A stretch of 64,000 bases of DNA. Source: Gloeocapsopsis dulcis (GTDB lineage: Bacteria; Cyanobacteriota; Cyanobacteriia; Cyanobacteriales; Chroococcidiopsidaceae). Made by a program: the position numbers and the translations under genes. The notes under the pieces were generated by a model. That model had not been told where the DNA came from, did no database searches, and saw nothing but the letters and a program-made list of their open reading frames with translations. This document shows positions 17,858 through 25,900 of this stretch, piece after piece. The first letter of the stretch is position 1. Each line of letters opens with the position of its first letter. The stretch lies in NCBI RefSeq assembly GCF_032163395.1, contig NZ_CP119968.1, positions 4,924,001 through 4,988,000 of the forward strand, written 5' to 3'.

Positions 17858-17913
17858 TGACTCAATACAACCTCCAACACAGGGATTGTTTCAGTTTGCA
17901 AGGTGGTGCAGTG

Positions 17914-18087
17914 ATGGCAATTAACTGGAAAAAAATGTTACTCAAGACAACGCTTTGGCTAGGTACTGAAATTATCCTCAATCTTGTAGGACTCGATAAT
18001 TTAGCTGACTACAGCGAATTCATTTCTGGACAAGAGTTTATCGGATTTACTAATTCAGTTTCGATTTGCCAATGTATGACTTATTAG
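17914..18087 (+). CDS. Small hypothetical protein, 57 residues
   Basis: Starts at ATG 17914 (MAINWKKMLLKTTLWLGTEI) preceded by AAGGTGG. A longer in-frame TTG start at 17857 would fall inside the promoter motif and is less likely. The N-terminus is amphipathic/hydrophobic (LLKTTLWLGTEIILNLVGL) and the end has two cysteines (ICQCMTY). No recognised family. Support comes from the ribosome site and the promoter motif at the same distance as for the other three genes. It could instead be a leader for the gene at 18287, 199 bp downstream. Confidence 0.5.
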   Translation: MAINWKKMLLKTTLWLGTEIILNLVGLDNLADYSEFISGQEFIGFTNSVSICQCMTY

Positions 18088-18286
18088 CCAACACAAATTA
18101 ACTTACAAAAATATATCTTTTTTGACTTTTTGATATAGTTATCCCTGGCAAACATTACATAATTCTTAAGGAAAATTTTTAGTCAATACTTGAGATTCAA
18201 CGATATATAAAAGATACACCCTTATTAATTTATTTCAAATCAATATCACAACTCTTTATTCATCAATTGCCATCAGGTGATCAACC

Positions 18287-21200
18287 ATGTCTCCAGTTAG
18301 TGTGGGTACGAGTCGCTCAACGCACCTAGAAAGCGGCAAAGCAAAGCTCTGGGTTCTCTTAGTTGGTATCAACGAATATAGTGATTCTAGTATACCCACG
18401 CTGCGTTATTCAGCAGTAGATTGTCAAGGTTTAACCGAGGCGCTAGCCGTCGCTACACAAAGATTTCCTAATAAAGAAATTATTGTTCATCATGATTTTG
18501 CAGCTTTAACTCCAGAATTACCCGCAGTGCAAAGTAGTTTGAAATATATTATTTCTGCTGCCCGCGCCCAAGATACCGTATTGTTTTACTTTTCCGGACA
18601 TGGTTTTTTAGAACCAGAAACTCAGCAGGCAGTTTTATGTTTAGCGGATACCCAGAAAGATGATTTGCTCAACACAGGCTGGAGAATGCCTGAACTGCTA
18701 GGGATGCTAGGGGAATGTGCAGCAACACAACAACTCGTATGGCTCGATGCGTGTCACAGTGGCGGAATGACATTAATGGGAGCAAGAGGAGACACGACTA
18801 CTTCTCCACTACAAAATCCTACTTCCCAACTCGTCGAATTATTACGGCAACGCGCAACACAAAGCAAAGGATTTTATGCGTTACTCTCGTGCGACCAAGA
18901 GCAACAATCTTGGGAATTTCCCGAATTAGGACACGGGGTATTTACTTATTTTTTGATTCGAGGGTTACGCGGGGAAGCTGCCGATGCTCAAGGCGTGATT
19001 GAAGTTGATGGGTTATATAAATACGTCTATCACCGGACGTTACAGTACGTTGATAAAACCAACCAACAACTACGGTTAATTAATCAGCAAAAGCGCAGCC
19101 GAGGTGAAGTTAATCTTCATTCAGAATATCCCATCCAAACACCAAAGCGAATTGTTGAAGGAATAGGAGAACTTGTTTTAGGACTGAGTTCAGCAAGTAT
19201 CAGTGCAACGCATCCACGACAAGCGCTAGTGATTAACGGATTATCGAGCTATCAAGCAACCGTAGAACTAAGTAAAGTATTGCGCCAAGCCGGAGGATTT
19301 GAGCTAGAGTATTTACCACGACCAGGAAAAGAATGGTCACAGGTACGCGAGGCGATTCAAGAGTATTTGCGATCGCCCAATTTGCAATCTTCATCACCCA
19401 ATATCACCACAGCATTTTTATACTTACGCGGTCGCATCGAGGAAACCACCGAAGGCGATTCCTGGCTTGTCTTAGGTGATGGCGTCAGACTTTCGCGTTC
19501 TTGGTTACGTCAAGAACTACGGCGATCGGATATCGCTCAACAAATCATCGTGCTAGATTGTCCAGGAGCCAATTCGCTAGAAGATTGGGTAGAAGATTTA
19601 CAACTTGGTCCCCAACACGGACAATGCTTGATTGCAGCAGCTTCTCCCCTAGATGCCTCTGAAAGCTTTACTCAAGCACTTCTACAAACCCTGACTACAG
19701 CTGATCCCCAAATGGGATTACCTGTCGCTGCGTGGATTGCTCAACTTCAGGTAGAACTTGCCGGAACAGGCATTCCACTTCATGTCTGGCTATCAGGCGT
19801 ACAAGGTGTCATCGAGGTTTTACCCAACAGAGTCATTGTTTCCCGTGGCGGAGACAGCGAAGACTTTGATTTAGGACTTTGCCCGTACATGGGATTAAAG
19901 GCCTTTGGCGAAGCCGACGCCCCATATTTTTACGGACGCGAAGCCCTCACACAAAAACTCATTAACGAACTGAGTCAACGTGTCTTAGCTGTCGTTGGGG
20001 CTTCAGGTAGTGGCAAGTCTTCGGTTGTTCAAGCTGGCTTGATGGCACAGTTACGACAAGGAAAACAACTTCCAGGAAGCGAATCATGGTGGCTAGGGAG
20101 TCTTCGCCCTGGGGCACAACCAATGACAGCATTAGTGCAGCGCCTTGTAGATTCAGGAACAGAAAAAGAAAAAGCTTACCAAGCACTGCAACTTGAGGGA
20201 TTGTTCCACCTAGGAGTTGAAGGCTTTGTTCGCTGGTTACGGACGCGTCCAGAACCGATGGTTGTTCTTGTTGTAGACCAATTTGAAGAACTATTTACCC
20301 TCGCTTCCAGTACGGATCGCCAACAGTTTTTAGACCTTCTTATTGGTGCTGTCAATTATGCTGCAGATCGCTTCAAACTTGTTATTACGCTACGCGCTGA
20401 TTTTATAGGCTCGTGTTTAGAAGTGCCGTTACTTGCGCCAGTATTGCAACAATCCAGCGTGTTAGTGCCACCGTGCTTGACTTGCGACGATTATCGTCAA
20501 GTGATCGTACAGCCAGCACAGCAAGTAGGATTGCACGTCGAACCCGAATTAGTCGAAGTTTTACTCCAAGATTTACCACATTCTGCCGGAGATTTACCGC
20601 TACTCGAATTTGTTTTAGAGCAATTGTGGTTGCATCGCCAGGGTGGAGTATTAACACTACAGTCTTATCAACAGCAGATTGGCGGACTCAAAGGCGTCTT
20701 AGAAAAAAAAGCCCAAGCCGTTTACGACAGCCTCGAACCCGAAGCCCAAGCTTGCGCCCAATGGATTTTTCTCACTCTGACGCAATTAGGAGACGGTACC
20801 GAAGATACTCGACGGCGTGTGAGCAAGTCAGAAATGACCGTAGCAAAATATCCCGCGCCGCTTATAGAAAGAACGCTGCAAGCGTTAACTGCGGCTAAAC
20901 TGATCGTCGTTAACTGCGATGAACAACCCGTCGCGCAAAGTCGAGGTGCATCATCACCAGAGGTTTCTTTGGAAATACTCAAGCAAGAAGTCACAATCGA
21001 AATCGCGCATGAAGTCATAATTCGCCATTGGTCAACTTTACGCTGGTGGCTGGAAGAAAACCGCACTCGCTTACAAGTTCAACGACAAATCGAACAAGCA
21101 GCATCATTATGGAAGCAAAATCAACAGCATTCTGATTTTCTCTTGCATGGCGTGCGACTCGCAGAAGCAGAAGAAATCTACGTCAAGTACGCCGATGAAT

Positions 21201-23374
21201 TATCGCCAGAAACGCAACAGTTTATCGCTGCGTGTTTAGAAGCCAAACAACAACAATACCTGCAAACTAAACGCCGACTCAAACACGCCCAACTGACTGC
21301 AGGGGTAATGGGTGTTCTTGGATTTGCAGCTTGCGGTTTAGCAGGAATCGCATATTTACAACGCCAAAATATCCAAATTGAGAGTTTAAACTCTTTATCT
21401 ACCGCACTACTGGGTGCTAACCAGCAATTAGAAGCTTTAACTGTCAGCATGAAGGCAGCACAGCAAGTACAACAAACGTTAGCAGTACCGTACGAACTGC
21501 AAATCAAAACTGCTAGTACATTACAGCAGGTACTTTACGAAATTCAAGAACGTAACCGCTTTGTCGGACACGCTTATAGTGTGAATGCGATCGCTTTTAG
21601 CCCCGATGGTAAGATTATTGCTTCAGCAAGCGATGATTCAACGATTAAACTGTGGAATCACGATGGAACACTAGTGCGATCGCTTCTTGCACACACTAGT
21701 CCAATCAACAGCATAAGTTTTAGCCCTGATGGTCAAACCTTCGCTTCGGCAAGTGATGATGCGACTATCAAACTATGGAACGTGGATGGAACTTTACTCA
21801 AAACGCTGCAAGGACATCGTGCAGGAGTCACTAGTGTGAGTTTCAGTCCTGATGGTAAGATTATTGCTTCAGCAAGCGATGATTCAACAATCAAACTATG
21901 GAATCATGATGGAACACTAGTGCGATCGCTTAGGGCACACACTAGTCCAATTAACAGTATAAGTTTTAGCCCTGATGGTCAAACTTTCGCTTCGGTAAGT
22001 GATGATGGCATTAAACTTTGGCAATTGAATGGAACTTTAATTAAAACGCTGCAAGGACATAACGGCGGAGTTACCAGCGTGAGTTTTAGCCCAGCAGGAA
22101 TGCTTGCTACTGCCAGCCGCGACAATACGATCGCACTTTGGAGTCGTGAAGGCAATTTACTCAAAACTCTCACAGGACACAGCGCCCCAGTCAATTCTGT
22201 CAGCTTTAGCCCCGATGGTAAGTTATTAGCGTCTGCAAGTGACGATTTAACCGTGAAGCTGTGGAATCACGATGGAGAACTGGAGACTTTCAAAGGACAC
22301 AGCGCCCCAGTCAATTACGTCAGTTTCAGCCCTAACGGTATGCTAGCTTCCGCAGGAGTAGACAACACGCTACGACTCTGGAGTATAGAACAAAAGCCCG
22401 TCGTTGCCCAAGGATGTCCTCAAACAATCAGTGTCAGCTTCAGTACAAATGTGCAAGATATCGCTTTGGTTTGCCGTGACAACACAGTGACACTTTGGAA
22501 CCTTAATAGCAATGTCGCAAAAACTCTAAAAGAAGAAGACGATGTTTTTCAGCAAGTCAGTTTTAGTCCTGATGGCAAAATAGCGGCTGCCGAAAACTCT
22601 GTCGAACTCAAAGCCAAAAGTATCGATGCGCATCACACCATCAAACTTTGGAATCGCGATGGCTTAGTGCTGAAGTCTTTTGAGGGACATAATAGTTGGC
22701 TGAATAGTGTCAGTTTTAGCCCCAATGGTAACTTACTTGCTTCGGCAAGTGATGACAAAACTGTGAAATTATGGAGTCGTGATGGTCGCGAAGTGCGATC
22801 GCTACAAGGACACCAAGATGCCGTAAATAATGTTGCGTTTAGCCCCAACAGCAAAATCGTTGCCTCTGCCAGCAAAGATGCTACGGTAAAACTCTGGAGT
22901 GTCGATGGTCAACTGATCAGAACGCTGCAAGGACACAGCGATGCTGTCAGTGATGTCAGTTTCAGCCCTAATGGTCTTCTCGCCTCTGCTAGTGTTGATA
23001 ATACAGTCAAGCTGTGGCGTCTCGACGGTAAATTAATCAGTACGCTGCAAGGACATAGTGGCTGGATTAATGATGTCAGTTTTAGCCCAGATGGGAAGCT
23101 TGTTGCTTCGGCGAGTGACGACTCAACAATTAAATTGTGGAACATTCACGGTCAACTTTTAGGAACTTTTCAGGGTAAAGCACCAAGTTTGGGTGTAAGG
23201 TTTACTACCGATGGGAAAAATTTAGTTGCGGTTGGCAGTGATAACGCTGTTAATCAGTGGACTCTCAATTTAAATAATCTAGTAAAGCAAGGCTGCAATT
23301 GGCTAAGTGATTATTTAACAACAAATTCTTATGTCAGCGCGAGCGATCGCCACCTTTGCAAAACCACAAACTAA
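18287..23374 (+). CDS. Caspase-like / STAND NTPase / WD40 protein
   Basis: 1695 residues. Residues ~20-260 are a C14 caspase-like (orthocaspase) domain: WVLLVGINEYSD, catalytic His105 in FSGHG and Cys156 in LDACHSGG. Around 530-900 lies an nSTAND1-type NTPase: CPYMGLKAFGEADAPYFYGRE, Walker A GASGSGKS at 571-578, VLVVDQFEELF as Walker B. One membrane segment at ~1003-1025 (GVMGVLGFAACGLAGIAYL). From ~1090 on there are 14 WD40 units, which would make two seven-bladed propellers, several nearly the same at DNA level. By family logic the propellers sense a ligand, the STAND module oligomerises on ATP binding, and the protease is the output (inference). AGGTGA precedes the ATG. The next gene follows within 8 bp. 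Confidence 0.93.
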   Translation: MSPVSVGTSRSTHLESGKAKLWVLLVGINEYSDSSIPTLRYSAVDCQGLTEALAVATQRFPNKEIIVHHDFAALTPELPAVQSSLKYIISAARAQDTVLFYFSGHGFLEPETQQAVLCLADTQKDDLLNTGWRMPELLGMLGECAATQQLVWLDACHSGGMTLMGARGDTTTSPLQNPTSQLVELLRQRATQSKGFYALLSCDQEQQSWEFPELGHGVFTYFLIRGLRGEAADAQGVIEVDGLYKYVYHRTLQYVDKTNQQLRLINQQKRSRGEVNLHSEYPIQTPKRIVEGIGELVLGLSSASISATHPRQALVINGLSSYQATVELSKVLRQAGGFELEYLPRPGKEWSQVREAIQEYLRSPNLQSSSPNITTAFLYLRGRIEETTEGDSWLVLGDGVRLSRSWLRQELRRSDIAQQIIVLDCPGANSLEDWVEDLQLGPQHGQCLIAAASPLDASESFTQALLQTLTTADPQMGLPVAAWIAQLQVELAGTGIPLHVWLSGVQGVIEVLPNRVIVSRGGDSEDFDLGLCPYMGLKAFGEADAPYFYGREALTQKLINELSQRVLAVVGASGSGKSSVVQAGLMAQLRQGKQLPGSESWWLGSLRPGAQPMTALVQRLVDSGTEKEKAYQALQLEGLFHLGVEGFVRWLRTRPEPMVVLVVDQFEELFTLASSTDRQQFLDLLIGAVNYAADRFKLVITLRADFIGSCLEVPLLAPVLQQSSVLVPPCLTCDDYRQVIVQPAQQVGLHVEPELVEVLLQDLPHSAGDLPLLEFVLEQLWLHRQGGVLTLQSYQQQIGGLKGVLEKKAQAVYDSLEPEAQACAQWIFLTLTQLGDGTEDTRRRVSKSEMTVAKYPAPLIERTLQALTAAKLIVVNCDEQPVAQSRGASSPEVSLEILKQEVTIEIAHEVIIRHWSTLRWWLEENRTRLQVQRQIEQAASLWKQNQQHSDFLLHGVRLAEAEEIYVKYADELSPETQQFIAACLEAKQQQYLQTKRRLKHAQLTAGVMGVLGFAACGLAGIAYLQRQNIQIESLNSLSTALLGANQQLEALTVSMKAAQQVQQTLAVPYELQIKTASTLQQVLYEIQERNRFVGHAYSVNAIAFSPDGKIIASASDDSTIKLWNHDGTLVRSLLAHTSPINSISFSPDGQTFASASDDATIKLWNVDGTLLKTLQGHRAGVTSVSFSPDGKIIASASDDSTIKLWNHDGTLVRSLRAHTSPINSISFSPDGQTFASVSDDGIKLWQLNGTLIKTLQGHNGGVTSVSFSPAGMLATASRDNTIALWSREGNLLKTLTGHSAPVNSVSFSPDGKLLASASDDLTVKLWNHDGELETFKGHSAPVNYVSFSPNGMLASAGVDNTLRLWSIEQKPVVAQGCPQTISVSFSTNVQDIALVCRDNTVTLWNLNSNVAKTLKEEDDVFQQVSFSPDGKIAAAENSVELKAKSIDAHHTIKLWNRDGLVLKSFEGHNSWLNSVSFSPNGNLLASASDDKTVKLWSRDGREVRSLQGHQDAVNNVAFSPNSKIVASASKDATVKLWSVDGQLIRTLQGHSDAVSDVSFSPNGLLASASVDNTVKLWRLDGKLISTLQGHSGWINDVSFSPDGKLVASASDDSTIKLWNIHGQLLGTFQGKAPSLGVRFTTDGKNLVAVGSDNAVNQWTLNLNNLVKQGCNWLSDYLTTNSYVSASDRHLCKTTN

Positions 23375-23381
23375 CTGTATT

Positions 23382-24143
23382 ATGTTTCGTCTGCATAAAA
23401 CCATACTAACTACGTGTCTGCTTTTAGGAATTGCAACAGCATTAGGTAAAATCCCGACTACCAATGCACAATCACCACAAGTTGCAACGATGACTGCCGA
23501 TGAATACTACCATCAAGGAGTTTTCAAAGATCAACTCGAAGGCGATAAACAGGGGGCTATTGACTATTACACGCATGCAATTAAGCTGAACCCAAATCAT
23601 ACTGATGCTTATAATGACCGAGGTTTAGCACGGTTGGCATTAGGAGATCCTCAAGGTGCGATCGCAGATTATACCCAAGCCATTAAAATCAATCCCCGTC
23701 ATGCAGAAATCTACAACAATCGTGGTATAGCAAGATTTGCTGCGGGAGATAGTCAAGGCGCGATCGCAGATTACACCCAAGCTATTAAGATTAACCCCCT
23801 ACTCGAAGATGCCTATCTTAACCTTGCGCAGCTTTATCGCAATCATGGCTTGAGCCGTGAAAATAGTGGAGATTCGAGGGGAGCAATGACAGAGTATACT
23901 CAAGCAATTCAAGTTCTCAATCAAATGCCGTCCTCAGAGCGCTCTCGACTGCGAGGCAATCGTCAAGGTTCAGTATACAATCTTGCAATGACTCACTATC
24001 ATCGCGGTCTGACTCGCTACAGCAGTGGAGATAAACTAGGCGCAATTAACGATTTGCAAAAAGCTGCGGAATTGTTTCACAACCAAGAAGACAGAACTAA
24101 CTACCAATTAGCTGTGAGCAAAATTAGAGAAATACAGCGCTAG
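23382..24143 (+). CDS. Exported TPR repeat protein
   Basis: Start taken at ATG 23382, where a signal peptide begins (MFRLHKTILTTCLLLGIATA, cleavage near TNAQ). An in-frame ATG at 23331 would overlap the upstream gene and spoil the signal. The mature ~225 residues hold TPR units at ~50-85, 86-119 and 120-150 (GDPQGAIADYTQAIKINPRHAEIYNNRGIARFA pattern), a looser one after that and a final one near the C-terminus (GDKLGAINDLQKAAELF). It probably acts as a periplasmic or surface scaffold. Only 7 bp from the caspase-WD40 stop, so probably co-transcribed. Confidence 0.85.
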   Translation: MFRLHKTILTTCLLLGIATALGKIPTTNAQSPQVATMTADEYYHQGVFKDQLEGDKQGAIDYYTHAIKLNPNHTDAYNDRGLARLALGDPQGAIADYTQAIKINPRHAEIYNNRGIARFAAGDSQGAIADYTQAIKINPLLEDAYLNLAQLYRNHGLSRENSGDSRGAMTEYTQAIQVLNQMPSSERSRLRGNRQGSVYNLAMTHYHRGLTRYSSGDKLGAINDLQKAAELFHNQEDRTNYQLAVSKIREIQR

Positions 24144-24280
24144 CGAATTCTTTAAATTGATTACAGACACCAGCATTCGTTTAGTTGGGTATAGTTTACC
24201 AACACTTGCCTTTATCTAGAGAATTAACTTTACGAAGCTATAGGGCAAGATCTGATTTATGAATCATACAACCCTCGCTA

Positions 24281-24353
24281 CGAGCATGGAGGGATTCGAA
24301 CCCCCGACCCTCAGGACCGGAACCTGATGCTCTATCCACTGAGCTACATGCCC
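24281..24353 (-). tRNA. tRNA-Arg (CCG)
   Basis: On the minus strand a complete 73-nt cloverleaf: acceptor GGGCATG/CATGCTC with discriminator G, D arm AGCTCAGTGGATAGAGC, anticodon stem TCAGG/CCTGA with loop TTCCGGT (anticodon CCG), and T arm GGGGGTTCGAATCCC. CCA is not encoded. tRNA genes are frequent integration sites, and this one marks the edge between the surface-protein island and the transposon-scarred stretch. Confidence 0.95.
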
Positions 24354-24597
24354 TTGTTTCTATAAAAGCATAGCACTTCTCATGACTTAGGTGCGATTAA
24401 ATTAATCGGTAGTAGAAAGCGATCGCCCTTTGCTCTGACTTAGTATAAAAAATATCATAATATTAACTAGATCTGTATTAACACTTAGTAGTCAAGTATA
24501 ATTTAATTATCCTTCCTAGGTTAATTCATTTCTAATAAGAGCATTACGGCATTATTTTTGAAGTATTTAAATATACTACTTAAGTTATGAGAGGATA

Positions 24598-24680
24598 TTG
24601 ATACAAAACATCAAGCTGTCTGAACTACCATCAGTTTATTTGGTAGACAAAGACAATTTACCTACTTGTGCAGCTATCTA
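24598..24680 (+). pseudogene. 5' fragment of a GIY-YIG gene cut by the IS630 element
   Basis: From a TTG at 24598 (preceded by GAGAGG) the frame reads IQNIKLSELPSVYLVD, then LPTCAAI up to the insertion site. This is the expected lead-in to a GIY-YIG domain, whose remainder (DSKGQILYIGRT) starts after the element at about 25904. Removing the element with one TA does not restore the frame exactly (it is off by one base), so the gene seems broken even apart from the insertion. Confidence 0.65.
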
Positions 24681-24749
24681 CTGTTTTGTCAGGGAATAAC
24701 TAATGGGTAAGCGGGTAAAATGAAGAATGACGCATTTCCCGCAGTTGCA

Positions 24750-25223
24750 ATGGTAAAGAAATACATCGTTGACCTGAGTGTTGAAGAACGTGCTGAACTT
24801 GAGCAGTTCAGCACCACAGGACGACATGCTGCTGACCAGATCACCCGCGCTCGTATCCTACTCAAAGCAGATAGCAATCAGCGAGGGGGTAGTTGGCATG
24901 ACAAGGACATAGCAGCAGCATTGGATGTAGGAGTGACAACGGTAGAGCGGGTGCGCCGTCGCTTTGTTGAGTTCGGTCTAAAAGCTTCCTTGGTGCGGCA
25001 ACCAGGTGGAGGCCGCAAGCAACGCTGCTTAAATGGCGAACAAGAAGCACATTTAGTTGCGTTAGTGTGCAGTGATGCTCCAAACGGTCGCGCCCGATGG
25101 ACAATGCGGCTACTAGCGGACCAAATGGTGCAATTGGGTTATGTCGAGTCAGTAAGTCATGAAACGGTGAGGCAAGCACTTAAAAAAACGAACTTCAGCC
25201 TTGGAGACAGGAGTGCTGGGTGA
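24750..25223 (+). CDS. IS630 transposase, N-terminal part (ORF A)
   Basis: ATG at 24750 (MVKKYIVDLSVEERAELEQF) is the usual family start; an in-frame ATG at 24720 lies near the left inverted repeat. Residues ~45-150 are a helix-turn-helix/winged-helix DNA-binding region (DKDIAAALDVGVTTVERVRRRFVEFG, then RARWTMRLLADQMV). After RQALKK at 25182-25188 (seven A residues) the frame drifts into a short nonsense tail. A -1 slip on the A run gives NELQPWRQECWVIPPEQNA, the family-typical continuation in ORF B, which suggests programmed frameshifting. Confidence 0.85.
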   Translation: MVKKYIVDLSVEERAELEQFSTTGRHAADQITRARILLKADSNQRGGSWHDKDIAAALDVGVTTVERVRRRFVEFGLKASLVRQPGGGRKQRCLNGEQEAHLVALVCSDAPNGRARWTMRLLADQMVQLGYVESVSHETVRQALKKTNFSLGDRSAG

Positions 25224-25885
25224 TTCCTCCTGAACAAAATGCTGAGTTTGTTTGCCAGATGGAGTCAGTGCTACAAGTGTATCAACAATGTTATCATCCT
25301 GACTTTCCCGTTGTCTGTCTCGATGAAGCCAGCAAACAACTTGTTAAAGAAACTGTTGAACCAGTTGCCGTAAAACAAAGACAACCCATGCGGCAGGATT
25401 ACAAGTATGAACGCAACGGTACAGCGAATCTATTCATACTTTGTGAACCGATAGTAGGATGGCGACATTTAAAAGTTACTAAACGTCGAACAGCAGTGGA
25501 TTATGCTTATCTGCTCAGGGATTTAGTAGATATCCATTATCCTGATGCCTTGTTGATTACAGTGGTGCAAGATAATCTTAATACCCATTCTCCCTCCTCC
25601 TTGTACAAAGCGTTTGAGCCTGCTGAGGCACGGCGTATTCTCAATCGCCTAGAGTTTTGTCACACTCCTAAGCATGGCAGTTGGCTGAATATGGCAGAGA
25701 TAGAATTGAGCATTTTGGCACGTCAATGCTTGAATCGACGTATTCCAGAGTTTGCCGTGTTGCAAACTGAGGTAGCTGCCTGGCAAGAGCAACGCAATCA
25801 TGAGCAGACTTGGATTAATTGGCGCTTCAACACCGCCGATGCACGGGTCAAACTGCATCGACTCTACCCCTCAATTAAAGCTTGA
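25220..25885 (+). CDS. IS630 transposase, DDE catalytic part (ORF B)
   Basis: 221 residues beginning at a GTG that overlaps the ORF A stop (GTGA). Contains the DDE core: VVCLDEASKQL (first Asp), VVQDNLNTHSPSSL (second Asp) and HGSWLNMAEIELSILARQCL (Glu), with the HTPKHGSWLN motif typical of the family. All three acidic residues are present, so the element may still be active. Probably made mainly as the catalytic half of a fusion with ORF A via the -1 slip at 25182-25188; the GTG start could yield the catalytic half alone. Confidence 0.88.
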   Translation: MIPPEQNAEFVCQMESVLQVYQQCYHPDFPVVCLDEASKQLVKETVEPVAVKQRQPMRQDYKYERNGTANLFILCEPIVGWRHLKVTKRRTAVDYAYLLRDLVDIHYPDALLITVVQDNLNTHSPSSLYKAFEPAEARRILNRLEFCHTPKHGSWLNMAEIELSILARQCLNRRIPEFAVLQTEVAAWQEQRNHEQTWINWRFNTADARVKLHRLYPSIKA

Positions 25886-25900
25886 CAAACCAGTAGGCTA

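Larger units (their letters stand above)
24681..25893 (+). mobile_element. IS630-family insertion sequence (about 1.2 kb)
   Basis: Ends with inverted repeats: left CTGTTTTGTCA and, reversed from the right, CTGGTTTGTCA, with weaker similarity further in. The element is flanked by TA on both sides (24679-24680 and 25894-25895), the target used by IS630/Tc1 elements. It carries transposase ORF A and ORF B in different frames. It interrupts a GIY-YIG gene. Confidence 0.85.

Noticed and set aside
21560-23270. Direct DNA repeats of about 120 bp
   Set aside because: As a mobile or CRISPR feature this fails; they are in-frame WD40 units.
23391-23418. A fifth CTGCATAAAA block
   Set aside because: It lies inside the signal-peptide codons of the TPR gene, and the CTAT block is absent at the required distance.
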